From the NCBI RefSeq assembly GCF_032854445.1, contig NC_088301.1, forward strand, positions 25,776,402 through 25,840,401: a stretch of 64,000 bases of DNA, given 5' to 3'. Position numbers and translations under genes: made by a program. Source of the DNA: Liolophura sinensis. Its lineage: Eukaryota; Mollusca; Polyplacophora; Chitonida; Chitonidae. Shown here one piece after another: positions 1-12,001 of this stretch (position 1 is the first letter of the stretch; every line of letters starts with the position of its first letter). Below the pieces are notes generated by a model, which made no database searches, was not told where the DNA came from, and saw only the letters and a list, made by a program, of their open reading frames with translations.

Positions 1-2160
1 TATATGTGGTATACGGTACAACAATAACTAGCAGATTCATCACATGGAGGTATAATGCACACACTTGTTTCACCAAATATTGAGGACACTCCGGTGAAAC
101 GCATCCCCATGCATTGCGTGTATGCTGCATGGCTACTGATGAATGTATTGTTCAATATTTATTTATTTATTAGAATTTTTTATTATTTTTTATTACTATT
201 ATTATTGATTTTTATTGATGTTTTCTTCAAGTTTTGATTACGCAGCACTCAAGAAAGTTCCAGTTATGTTACGACGAACAGGTTTCCGAATGGAGAAATT
301 GCAATCAACATTGTATAGGGGGGGGGGTGTCACCTAATTATGCTAAAGTCATGGTGTTAGGAGAATCTATAAGTTGCTACTATTTAAGCTTATATAGACG
401 AACAGTTATTATGAAATTACAACTCGTCTGAGGTAAGCTCAGAGGAGGTCGGTTAGGTGTCACCACTTGCCAACTATCACACTGTCGTCGCTGTCCTGGT
501 TTAACTCTCTGTGCCTTTGTCTTACATACTGTTTGATGTTAATTTGTCTGGGATTTGTTTGTACAAACCTTCCCTTGTTTAAACAAAGGACCGAGCCGTG
601 GCGTTTACTATTGTACTATAACAAAGCAGAGAAACCCTGGTTAGCTTTCATTACATGACGTCTATTCACGTTTAAAAGGGAGGTATGCCTTTATGACGGC
701 TACAGTGTATATATCGAGCGTGCGTTCACAATGCATGACCATGTACCAGCTGCGGACATTTCCGTCACTGGAAAGTTGAGCTATCGAAAGTAAATATCTC
801 TGCCATCCCTGATCTACTTGCAAGACGATCCTTGAAATTCCAGTCATTACCGTTTCCTTCTCTTGCTGATATCCGTCACATTAGCGCTTTTAACAGCAAT
901 AATCATTGGACAATTGACTTCAACTCGAAAATAAGTAATATCGGATCCCCAAGTGAGGAGGTACTAGTATATGGTTTTAATTAATGCTATAGGGATATCA
1001 CGAATCGCTTTACCTGGGTGGACTACTGACGTGGACAGAACAGCCGCCATTTACGGCTGCGCCATGGCTGTGTTCCCTCAGAACAATTCGGACTATGTAA
1101 TGAACAGCATATATATATATACTGTTATATACCTTAACATGTATAAGTGTTTATTGCAGATAGGACATGTGGAAAGTGGTTATTACAGTAGGTCTGCTGT
1201 TAAGTGTTTAGCGGTATTGCATAATATAGTTGATGCCGAATCTGTGATTCGATTTCATCGCTGAATAAGAATATTGAATCCTTCAGAAGTTTACATGATT
1301 TAATTGTCATTTGTTGACGGCAAAAAGTGTACGCAGTGGGGTACGTTTTACTGTGCAGTAGTGACTAGGGTGCTTTGGACTGCTGCATGAGTGCTACATT
1401 AGCAGTCTGTTCATAAATCGATATTATACATACAAAGGCAGGGCCCAATACGATTTGTCGCCTCTGGAATTAGAAGAAAGTCGTCCGAAAGATCTTCTGT
1501 TTCAGAATGACTGACCTGATATAGCTTCTAGAAACGAAAGACCTCAAACCAAGTGGACGATTACAAATCGGGTTGACCGTACGCTTTACAGCGCACGTGC
1601 CGCTCCCTACGCTCGCTTTACATCATTGCCAGCACAAGATAAGTTTGACCTTTGGAGCCCGTGCGAACCACGTAAGCTTGTCCAGGTTTATCTCCATCAC
1701 TGGTGTCCTCGTGCGGAACTATTTAATCAGCATTCATCAATAAAAGTGTTTCAGGTGTTCATTTTGAATAAATGTTGTGAATATTTTATATAACAACAAT
1801 TTATGTACACAAAGTATTATTGGAACATTTTACTATTATTTCTGACATCACTTCTTGCCTCTTCACCGTGACCGAGGTGATCTTGGTAATGTTCAAGATT
1901 TCTGTACAAAATTTCCCAGTGGTGGCAGTGATATAACGTTGGTAGACCTAATTATACGGTACCGGTTTAAGGTTAATGAATAGCATGTTCATTCTTAATT
2001 TGGTGTGCACCAGTAATGCGTTACCATTTTACCCACGAAACGTAAATGTAAATACAATTTTCTGGTATATGTTTTTTTTCAAAATAAAATTTGGTTATCT
2101 TTTTTATTTTAGCACTGTGAGGTTTTCAAACCATACACATTTATACTTTACCATATTTTA
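1..2160. other. No gene recognised; left flank
   Basis: This stretch contains only short open frames (up to 97 codons) with no residue pattern I recognise and no chain of frame-compatible exons. Base composition is mixed, with several short T and AT runs and a G9 run near 318. It may be intergenic or part of a long intron of a gene outside the window. I see nothing further that can be supported. Confidence 0.5.
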
Positions 2161-2171
2161 GCTATATACAA

Positions 2172-2206
2172 CCTTGGATTAAATATAGACGTCTGTTTTA
2201 ATCCAA
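2172..2206. repeat. Short perfect hairpin
   Basis: CTTGGATTAAA is followed, after a 13-base loop, by its exact reverse complement TTTAATCCAAG. The 11-bp stem could be the remnant of a small inverted-repeat element. No function is implied. Confidence 0.55.
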
Positions 2207-2405
2207 GATACAACCCAGCTCTGTACAGAAATCTTGTCCACATTCTAGGGGAAGTCAGAAACTGAATTTAAGTTTAAGTGCATTACTTTCTATCATCTCA
2301 CTGCTTCGATTGCAGGGCTACGTCAGGATGGAGGATAGTCAGGTCACTGACGTAAGGTGGGGTGGCTAATACTCTCACGTACTCCGAGCACTCAGGTTTT
2401 AAAGC

Positions 2406-2408
<3 letters not shown>

Positions 2409-2474
<66 letters not shown>
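2409..2474. repeat. (AT)n(AG)n compound microsatellite
   Basis: About 14 AT units run directly into about 19 AG units. It is a polymorphism-prone simple repeat with no coding content. Confidence 0.9.
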
Positions 2475-2476
<2 letters not shown>

Positions 2477-4034
2477 CACATTTGCGTACAAATTTCCCGT
2501 TAACACCAACCAAATAATTATTTTTTTTTTCGCCTTAAAATTCATGTCATCGCAGGCTGAATGTATAGGTTAGCTTGTTCAAGGAGGTACAAGGCATATA
2601 CAAGGTATATATAACTCCATTGCTAGAACAACTTATCATATTTGTCCATGATCAAGATCTAGGCTATGATCTACATTCCAGACAAATTACACGTTAGTTT
2701 TTAAATTTATTTGATTGCCTTTATTTCCCCTTGAACTCTGTTGAGGCGGGTCTGAGTAGCCTGAACAAGTGTGATTTGTAACGAAGCTATACGGTATCTC
2801 ATTTGCATTCCAGCCAGTCGAGAGTCTTCTTAAACAACAGCTGAGGTGCAAGGTCAGGCTGACCGACAGTTGAACAAAGAAAACGGACTCTCCAGCTTAC
2901 ATAAAACCACAGGACAAAGTGGACTGAGAACCAGGCGCCTAGATCCTCACCGGGAGCAAGTGATTTGATACGCGGGAGAAATGACGCGACAGATGTGCCT
3001 GGATAGCATAAGAGCCTTGGCGCGAAACTGCCTCCTGCTAAACGCCCGGCCAGTCATGCCTAACCGGATATCTGCCCCGCACAAAGGCAATTCCCTGCTA
3101 TTACGGAAGCATTTGTACCTTGTCCTACTTCTACAATAAGCACATTCAGTGGCATAGACGTCTTGCACTTCCATACAACCCCACACATTTCAACAACTCC
3201 TCATATTTTATAATATAACAAATAATTTTTGTTTGCGTTGTTGCAAGGTTAAAAATTAACATTCAGTTAATCGGTTACTAGCAACATTTAATCTTGAGGC
3301 TATACCGCAACAGCAGAAACGTAAGATACTCAAAACAAAATCAACGGCACTGGTATAGTTAAAAACATCAATGTAAGACGTACTTCAGTCTTTCAATAAT
3401 TTGTAAGATTTTAATCAGTTCTTACAATTTATGTCGCAGCATTTCATCACAGTACTATAACAATTAAGTAATAATCTCTCCCCACTATACACATTAAACA
3501 ATTTTCCATTGCACAACTGATGTAGCATAAGGGTCTTAAAACGAAATGTGCTGTCGAAACACAAAAGGATCAAGAGTACACATCATGTACTGGCTAATTA
3601 GTACCAATTAAACTGGCAATGAAATTCAATTACAGACGGATATATAAATACGATAGCGCACAACACTTTGGCATTAAACAGTAAGATTACAACACAATAT
3701 ATCTAATATCACAGCCAGGTAAATATTACAAATTATTTAATTACTAACAGCATTTCTAAAAAAAAAAAAAGACTAAAAAAAATAGCAAACTATAGTATTT
3801 GAATCTTCACTTTTCTGAACATGAAATTCCATGGATGACAATACATATATATATATTGTACGATGAATAAAAATCTGATTTTGGTGATAAAGAACAAAAA
3901 AATATATGTATATCAAATAATACTTATTTAAATCTCAAAAGTTGGTAGTGCATCTTCACCGAACCCAGTCAAGTAATCCTTTGTTATATTTCTATAAATA
4001 CTGTCAGTATTATCAAAACTTACAATGTAACACA

Positions 4035-4035
<1 letters not shown>

Positions 4036-4090
<55 letters not shown>
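4036..4090. repeat. (TA)27 microsatellite
   Basis: An uninterrupted TA dinucleotide run of about 55 bases. It is self-complementary and prone to length change. Confidence 0.95.
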
Positions 4091-4092
<2 letters not shown>

Positions 4093-5107
4093 TTGTAGAG
4101 ACAAAATTGGACTATGCTTAAAAACAGTCTCCTCTTAACATTTGTGTAAATACTGTTACCAGCAGTACATATATGTCATATAAATACATATAAAAATTAT
4201 AACAATATACACAACAGCTGGCACATACATTTATTCAAATGTGTGCACGTATATTCTCAACATTTAAAAAACTTTCCTTTTCAAATCCATCTCCCCTGGA
4301 CATTGTATATAAAGGACTGTTTGCCTGTATGTACTGGCTTGTAATGAGCTGAAAAAATGAAAAAATACAGGCATGTTGTTAGGAAACATTCATCAGATTC
4401 TTTAATATACAATGTAAAATCCGTTTATGGATGACATCGTCTTTTCAATGTATACGCAAGACACATACAAGTGTCATTTCATAACAGTTGTTGATTTATA
4501 AGCACCAAAGATGTCTTGCATAAACAGGTTTTATGTTACACCATCAACTTCTAAATGCCACTACTAGATCGTAAAATTATTTTATGTGCACAGAACCCTG
4601 GGCTGTAATAAAGACGCCTCGTATCACAAATCGTTACAGGCAGGGCAAATGAAATATAACCAAAAGCAGAAGGACATAACAGAAGAATATAAAAGTTTTA
4701 TTGCCTTTCCAATAACCAACCCCTGAAACATTAACCTTAACATTAACATTGCGATTGATGTATTCTCCAGCTTTACAAAGTCCTGAAATAGACATTGTAA
4801 TTTACTTCATTTATTTACTATATATACTCTAAGAACAATTAAAAAATTTAAGTAAGTAGATTGTGAGTTACCAAAAGGACAATTCCTCAACCTTTATCTG
4901 GTCATAACATTCCCTGTGTGGCTGAATTACACTCTTGGTATCAGTTTTAAAATTTAACTTACTGTATTTGGTCTAAAATTCTGCCTATGGCTAATTAAGT
5001 TATTATCTTTTCCTCATTCTGAGAGTTCTATTGATCTGAGAAAGATGTTTAAGGCTCAGTTTTGCTTTTTAGGCTGAGAATATGTAATTGTCGGCAGTAA
5101 AAGTAAT

Positions 5108-5252
5108 AATTTAAGACCTTTATTTGCCTCTAAAATTACCATCAGGTGAATTTAATTACCATAAATGTCTACCTAGTCTAAAGACCATTGTAAATGACCT
5201 AAAATTTCCCCTGAAACAGTGCATTTTTAGAGGCAAATAAAGGTCATAAAAT
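5108..5252. mobile_element. Small inverted-repeat element (MITE-like)
   Basis: The ends carry inverted copies of GACCTTTATTTGCCTCTAAA (left arm about 5,116-5,136, right arm about 5,224-5,246), separated by about 90 bases. The interior holds the 16-mer GTAAATGACCTAAAAT, which recurs twice more in the window. This fits a short non-autonomous DNA element, but no target duplication is obvious. Confidence 0.5.
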
Positions 5253-5314
5253 ACATGTGTTACTTTTGGTACTCAAACTTACATTTCTCCACCAGGATAT
5301 ACATCATCCCACCT

Positions 5315-8300
5315 TTAATACTGGTGGGATCCCATCAATACTGAGAACACCTTTGTAAGATCAGTAGAGTCCATGGTCATTAACAGTATTTGATACTGAC
5401 CTGGTCCAGGTAAGTCCACTTTGGTTGCTGCCCCTGTCCATCGACTACTTGTGGAGACAAAGTTGGCACCAGACATATAATGTTTATTAGTGGTGAAATT
5501 GGACTTGAGATTGTAAGCTCCAGGGCCTGGGGATGGTGCAGCCCCAGGGAGGGGCATGGCAGGGGCAGATATACACAAATAGTGCTTCCGTCTGAAATAA
5601 TAAACAACACACATAGATGCATTTCAATCGTATTAAGAAAGCAGTTTGTAAGGTACCACAATTCAACTGAAACAAAAGACAACTTATGGATTTCACCTAT
5701 AATTGTGAATGTATAGCTTGTATAAATATGTTTTTGTTTGTCCTTGTTTCATGTATGAAAATGTCTAATACAGGTATATTTGTAACTAATGTTTTCATTT
5801 CCTGTCATAATTTCATTTGAAATTACATTCACAGCAATTATTGTCCCGAGTGAAAGTTTTCGAACCTGATCTAATATTAAACAAAATGAACATGCCACAA
5901 CATTTCAATAAAATTAGACAATTATTTAACGGAAATCAAAGGGTGACAGTCAGACAAACAGACGGACAAAAGACATATGCCGACCAATTGCCAAAGTAAA
6001 GTCCCTGGGTTTCACCGAAAAAAAATTCTGGCTTAAGTCTTTTATGTAGTTTGGTCAATTAATTCACTTACGGTAATAATTGCCTGATGACATCATCATC
6101 TATTTCTTCCCATGGTTTATATGTACCCGGTCCAGGAAACTAAACATAAGAAAGAAAAAAAGAAAACAAATGTCTTAAATTTCTTCAATATTTAGTTACC
6201 TTTAAATCCGTGGCATTTCTAAAAAATTGCAGCTTGATGGGCAGAAACCGGGCAGAGCCTGGCGGAAACCCACGACCATCCGCAGGTTGCTTGCAGACCT
6301 TCCCACATACGGCCGGAGAGGAAGCCAGCATGAGCTGGACTTGAACTCACAGCAACCGCATTGGTGAGAGACTCCTGGGTCATTACACTGCGCTAGCGCG
6401 CTAACCAACTGAGCCTCGGAGGCCCCCTTGATGTAATGAAAGTTGGTAAATATGTAACATAATCCAGTCATTCCACTGATAATTTTTTATGTAAAACACA
6501 ATTAATATTAAGTAGTCTTATTCAGCAATAACCTTGATAAAATAATGAGTGCAAATGGTTTTATTTTTTAAAATACCACTACATATACTTCTGCTTTGTA
6601 AACACATTTCTGTAAGTTTTCTCCCAAACTATTTTGCCTTAAATAACCTAGTTCCAAGTTCCAAGAATTTCAACTTGTCAAAAATGGCTATAATTCTAGC
6701 TGTGTAATTACACATAAATTTCTTCACATTCTGTCTTTTAATTAAATATTCCCCACTGACCTTCACAACCTGTGTCTCCAGCATGAAGGAACAGACATCC
6801 TAAAAGTCTTTATGAGGCTAAAATAATATATTAATTCGACTTTAAAATAGCTGTCAGTAGGCAGTACACCTGCGTCTATGATGTTAATTGCCTGGAGGGT
6901 GGGGTGGGGGGCAGGGGTAGTACTAAACTCACTGGTGGGGGGTCAGGGGCCATCCTTCTCACTGATGTAGACTTAAAACTTGAGACTGGGATTTTCACGC
7001 TGTCATGGCAAATGTCATCTCTCACATTGTAGTGGCCTGTGGACAAAGTTAGTCAAACAGTAAATCTTTCGACTGATGACGTAAGGTAAGAGTTACGATG
7101 AATACCAAGCACACAATGTCTCTAGAGAAGAAGGACAATGTTTCTTGAGTTATGCTGAAGGGCTCCTGAAACAAGATGTACACTGTTCAGTCTCAGAGCA
7201 ATGATCTATTGTACATCCGGAACTGCCTGGCATGCAATTCACAAGTATTGGCTACAGGGGGCATTTCCACAACTTGCAGAAATAATGGACCTTTATGTGG
7301 AGGAGGCTTGCGTAACAGTTCGACAATGAATACATGTGGTTAACGTATTCAGTGTTACATTGAATACATTTTTTCTTTGTATAGGCCATGCTGGCTACAT
7401 CCACATTGCCTTGAAACTGTAGTAGGATTTTGTTGCATGTCATGTTTTGCAAATACACATGTACACGTACCGGGTAGGTACAACAACCACATACTTCTGT
7501 CACTTTAAACTGTTTAAATTTTGTTGCAACATGTACTGTTACATTGATCACAAGCAGTTCAACCATTATAAATGTAACAGAGAGAGATTTACACAGCAAA
7601 TATCATAACTTATGTAATTGATTTAAAGAAATTTCAACATGTATAAAATATTAAGAAAAAAAAAACAAAAATCACAGTTTGGGGCAAAATTATCAAAAAC
7701 AGTATCCATTATGCAAATCGACTAAAATCACAAAATCTAATTCCTCAAAAAACCTGGGGCTACCAATTACAGAATCTCAAGATTTCAAGTGTCAGAATCA
7801 TGAGTGTTCCAATTTCTAAATACTCAGGGATTTCAATTTCTGAATCATGGTGCGTTTCAATTTCTGAATATAAAATGTGAATTCGAGCTATTACCTGGAG
7901 CAGGCACATGCTGAGATTCTTTGGTGTTGATAACTTCCCTCAGAGACTTAGACTTGAATGCTGCATTGGCTGATACATTATTTGCTTTCCCATATTTTAC
8001 CTTGGCAATCTACAATAACAATAACAAATACATTTTGTTATTTTCTTAGAATTTTGTTAATGTTAAAAAGCATCAGTCTGCTCAAAAATTATGTCTTCAG
8101 CACACTGCCATAACAATGATCACACTGTCATGGCAATAAATGAAATGTTGAAGACAGTATTATTTAAGAAGTAATGATGTCATGTAAATCTTAAATCACC
8201 TTTCTGAGTTATTATAATTTTAATCTGTGTTGTACTGAATGTAAATCTATCATGATTGTATTGACAGCCAAACCTGACTTCAGAAGTGTAATTAAGAAGT

Positions 8301-11300
8301 GGAACATTTGTACAACTGAAACATCAAAAAATGAGTACCAAGACAACCTACAATAATGTACTTCTGGTGACAAATAATTGTGCACACATCTCACATCATA
8401 CTGGTTTGGAGATGGCCTCCAGTCTTCTTTCACAACTTTCTCTGCTATGGGTTGTTGGAAAGTCCTAGAGTTGTTTGCTGCATTGAAGTCCTTGCGTGTC
8501 GATAATAAACCAGGAAGACTGTATATGCCGGGGCCTGGACCACTTGGAATGTCATACTTAAACTTTCGTTTGCTCTGTAAAATAAATCAACAAAAACATG
8601 ACCATGATACATACTTTAATGAAGATGTGTGAGAAAAAGTAAAAATTCAATTTTCCACCAATGACCAGCAATGCATCACAATAAATACTGTCATGATTGC
8701 TGGAAAATGCACTTCTTACACAGTGCACTGTGTAAATATAAACTGTACGATGCACCATTTACATAAATACACCCTTTAAACCCACTACCGGTAACCTTTT
8801 AAATGCATCCCAGTAACATTACAGATGATACATGTATTTCAAGGCACAAAAAGTGGCAACTTTAGCCAGGGATAAATTTAGAAAATGAAACTAACCATAC
8901 AAAATGTATTTTATCAGGTTTGGAAGTTTTCCATTTTCATATACTACGTTAATTATTCTGATGTTAATTTTGTTAATGACACTGGAACACCTCACTAAAT
9001 AAATCTCTGCAGCAGAGTGACGTATCAGTCATATAAAACAGCTGCCCTCCAAAAGTCTCACCTTTGAGGCAAACCCTCCAGTTCCTCTCTTAGAAAATGA
9101 TGTGCTGTTGTTGTTCATGGATTTATGTGAAGTGTATTTACCGGGTCCAGGATTTTCGTTCTGAAAAAAAAAAAAAAATCAAATTAAATAACAATCATTA
9201 TTATTATATATATGTGCAACACTAAAAAAACTACAGAGCTGTAAAATGGACATGTGAAAAAAATTACTCGGTATTTATCTCGTACGTACATGCAAAAAAA
9301 TTTTTTTCGCCTTTCAAAAAAATAAAAAAACTTTAGCTTTCCTTGCTAGCTTTCCTTTTCTCGGACCCTGACATAATTATCATGGGCTACGACATAATCA
9401 GCCAATCCATGGGTGGTATACGATTAGCTCTATTTTGTCACATGTTTTTGTCTTTTGTTCTTTCGTTGTTCGTGTTATTCTTTCGTATTGTCGTGGAACA
9501 TGGTTATGTAAACTCAGCATTGACTGGCCAATTATGTCTAACCACGAGATAATTAAGTTGGGGTCCAAGTTAACTGACCAGACACACTCGCCCATCTATC
9601 AGCTTTCAAACACCACCAAAAAGCAAGCAGTATTGCCACTGGTCAATTATCTCAGACCCTGACATAATTTTCTCTGATGAATCCCAACATTTTTTTTTTC
9701 TGAACAGTGCGATATAAATCCCGAGTTCATTTTTTTTGGAAGGCAAACATTCTTTTTGCATGAACATGTACATGCGAGGTAAATCCAGAGTTTTTGGAAC
9801 ATGAAAAAAATTGTTTCACACATGTCCCTTTTCAGGCTCCGTCTAAAACAAAGATAGTCAGAGCATGCAAAAGAATAGCATCAGGACTTATTTTGTTGAA
9901 AGGTTGGTATTACACAGCTGAGCCTGTAGAGTAGAATCAAGGTCACCATCACTGTCTGTTTATCTCTGGTCCACTGCATAGTAACAACTGATTAACAACT
10001 GGCATAGCAATCTAGCTGCATAGATTACATGTACCTTAGTTAAGAAGACTAGTCCTTGATCGCAAAGGTTGTGTGTTCACATCCAGCTCTTGCTGGCCTT
10101 GGCTCTTCATCTCAAATCACATAGTTAATAGGTACATAGAAAGAGGATAAGATAAGAGACTACAAGTACTCATAACAAGTCAGTTAAATAACTTTAAAAA
10201 TGATTAAGAGACACAAAAAGAATTACCGGTATGTAGGCCTACTTACCTGATCACTGAAGCTTCCAAATCTTTTGGATTGTGAAAGAAATCCCTTTTTGTC
10301 CCCATTGTCTGTGACAATTGTCTGAAATTTGGTGGGTATGGATGATGTCGCTGCCACAATACCATGACCTTGGTGAATGTAAAAATAATGTGGCAATAAT
10401 ACATGAAGTGAAACTCATTCATACTGCAAGAGGCAATTTTAATTTGACTTTCTCCTTTTATTCCACATGTGAATGGAAATAAACACATGTATCAAAGATC
10501 TCTGGCAAACAGGCAGGCACATTCCAGAAATATTGCAACCCCCTGAACAAAAATTACTGTCGTGAAACTTCACAGTCCATAACAAATAAGAGTATGTATT
10601 AATTTCTCCAAGATATACAAAAAATATATACAAATATGATATTACTGGTGAAGGAATGTAAAATGTTCCTTTGAATTTTCTCAACTGCAATGAACTCTAC
10701 ATGGATAAGAAAATGAAGATGTCTAACAAAACTATTTTATTTGGACTCCGTGTGATAACAATATCTGAGGCTGTCTGATAAAATCAGCCTGTTTTATATG
10801 CAACTAGAGCATAAGCCGTTAATCACTCAACACTACCAGGTGCAGCTATTAAAGTGCTGGCAGTACACTGCATCTTCAAAATTGTGCTTATCACCCATTA
10901 TCCTCCTAAAGCGGCCTATGTCATCAACTCTTATTTTTTTAAAACTTTCTCACTTGACACAGAAGTGTTTTTAGACTAGTACACAGTGCCTCCACAGATT
11001 TTCTGAGCTCTTGCAGTGCTCAGTTTTAAGATTTGGCACGGACATGACTCTGTGTCAGGACCATAAAGACATGGGGGTGGCCAAAAACTACCATGAATTC
11101 AAGACTGACTGAACTCTAATCATACCAGTAGTATAACAAAATTCTCACACTTAGTAAGCTCTGCATTAGACATCAATTTATTTGTAGTAACTTGTGTGTC
11201 AAAGTGTATTTTATGTAACAAACGAAACACTAAAAAAGTATCTGTTCATTAAAATATTCACTGTACCTTTGTGTAAATGTCCAGAATGATTTGAACTATG

Positions 11301-11348
11301 TATCCTTCTTACGACTTCCTCATCTACATGCCTTACGCTGTCAGCCAT
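5315..11348 (-). CDS. Sperm-tail PG-rich repeat-containing protein 1 (STPG1)
   Basis: Likely an axoneme-associated protein of the SHIPPO/STPG family; the human homologue is also called O6-methylguanine-induced apoptosis 2. Exons in transcript order: 11,267-11,348 (start MADSVRHVDEE), 10,247-10,368, 9,062-9,160, 8,395-8,574, 7,895-8,009, 6,933-7,036, 6,072-6,139, 5,315-5,591. All junctions are GT/AG and in frame, giving 348 aa (human about 334). Proline-glycine repeats are seen in order: NPGPGKY, SGPGPGIYSLPG, VPAPGHYN, FPGPGTYKPW, SPGPGAYNLK and DLPGPGQYQ. KKGFLSQSKRF and ANFVSTSSRWT match the human protein as I recall it. The C-terminus is uncertain: a GTCAGT donor lies inside the last PGPGQ codons, so the frame to the stop at 5,315 may be intronic and the true last exon may lie further left. 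It is divergent from RRM2, with 653 bp between start codons. Confidence 0.88.
6235..6426 (-). mobile_element. SINE-A copy in STPG1 intron 6
   Basis: The tRNA-like head is intact at the right end (GGCCTCCGAGGCTCAGTTGG on the minus strand). The AT-rich 3' tail and conserved 3' core are missing. CTTGAT flanks both ends, so this is either a short target duplication or a deletion through microhomology. Confidence 0.85.
9236..9840. mobile_element. Foldback-type DNA element with nested inverted repeats (STPG1 intron 2)
   Basis: The outer arms are about 100 bp and inverted: GGACATGTGAAAAAAATTAC near 9,248 is mirrored by CATGTCCCTTTTCAG ending near 9,835, and both arms carry inverted T-rich and GTACATGC blocks. 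An inner inverted pair lies at 9,363-9,410 and 9,524-9,572 (GGACCC...TAATTATC...GACATAAT). A third copy of the inner block, CAGACCCTGACATAATTTTC, is near 9,653. Short open frames over it are by-products. This is a non-autonomous hairpin element; its superfamily is not determined. Confidence 0.6.
10022..10110 (+). repeat. Degenerate tRNA-like SINE head
   Basis: A box-B-like stretch (GTGTGTTCACATCCAGCTC) follows a weak box A. It is probably the eroded head of an old SINE; the rest of the element cannot be delimited. Confidence 0.3.
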
Positions 11349-12001
11349 TTTGACGCGAACTGGTTGTCACCGAACTACTCTCACAAATGACGGAAAATCT
11401 TCCGCGGTGAAAAGAATACCGGTCACACTTGTGAATTTAAACACACATTGACATTTTTATATTATTGTCATTTCACATATCGCTTTCTAAGATTACCAAT
11501 GTGTGATTCTTCATGCTGAAACAAATATGCTATCATAGTAAGTGATAAACTTTACCACCAAATGAAAATGTAATTCTACCATGCGATTCGACGCGGGTTT
11601 CCAGGAAGTACAGTGGGTTCAGTTCATTATTGGGAGGAAAGTATTTTACGCCGGATGTATTAAACTGTTATATAATTCTTTTGTAAACTTTGAACGTCAT
11701 ACTTTAGTGTCAGATAGAATTCACCCATAAACTGGTTTGCACCTTATGTTTTATAATGCGTACAAATAGCCAGTATCGGGTTTGATTAAAAAAAAAAATT
11801 ATATAAGTAGGCAATCACCCCTATGGACGAGTCTATGTTGACTTCCAGACTTCTGATTGGCTGAGTTAATATTTGGCGCGAACATATGAAGCTTTTGCCT
11901 CCAAAATTTTCATTACCATTCGAGACGTCAAGCAGAATAGAATTGTTTTATATACCATAGGTTTTTTTTTATCTGTTTCATCTGATCTCCAGTTTGCGAA
12001 G
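11349..12001. promoter_or_regulatory. Shared spacer between STPG1 and RRM2, with E2F and CCAAT motifs
   Basis: The two start codons diverge across 653 bp. On the RRM2 side, an inverted CCAAT box (CTGATTGGCTGAG, ATTGG at 11,856-11,860) stands 12 bases before a consensus E2F site, TTTGGCGCG (11,872-11,880). NF-Y plus E2F sites are typical of S-phase genes, including vertebrate RRM2. An ATG at 11,886 opens a 24-codon frame ending at 11,960; if transcription starts upstream of it, it would be a uORF. The STPG1-proximal half shows no clear motif. Confidence 0.6.

Larger units (their letters stand above)
2475..5314. other. AT-rich 3' flank of STPG1
   Basis: No gene is recognised here. The segment lies downstream of the minus-strand STPG1 stop and is AT-rich, with several TTTATT strings that would read as AATAAA polyadenylation signals on the minus strand (for example near 4,695 and 5,119). 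Part may be STPG1 3' UTR, or it may hold an unrecognised terminal STPG1 exon. The minus-strand frame at 2,947-3,186 has no recognisable residues. Confidence 0.5.

Noticed and set aside
971-1264. 97-codon frame on the plus strand
   Set aside because: No recognisable residues, no splice-compatible neighbours and an ATATAT-rich end; consistent with a chance frame.
4260-4330. Candidate STPG1 terminal exon (KESFLN-like on the minus strand)
   Set aside because: Weak resemblance to the human ending, and the frame does not fit the available upstream donor.
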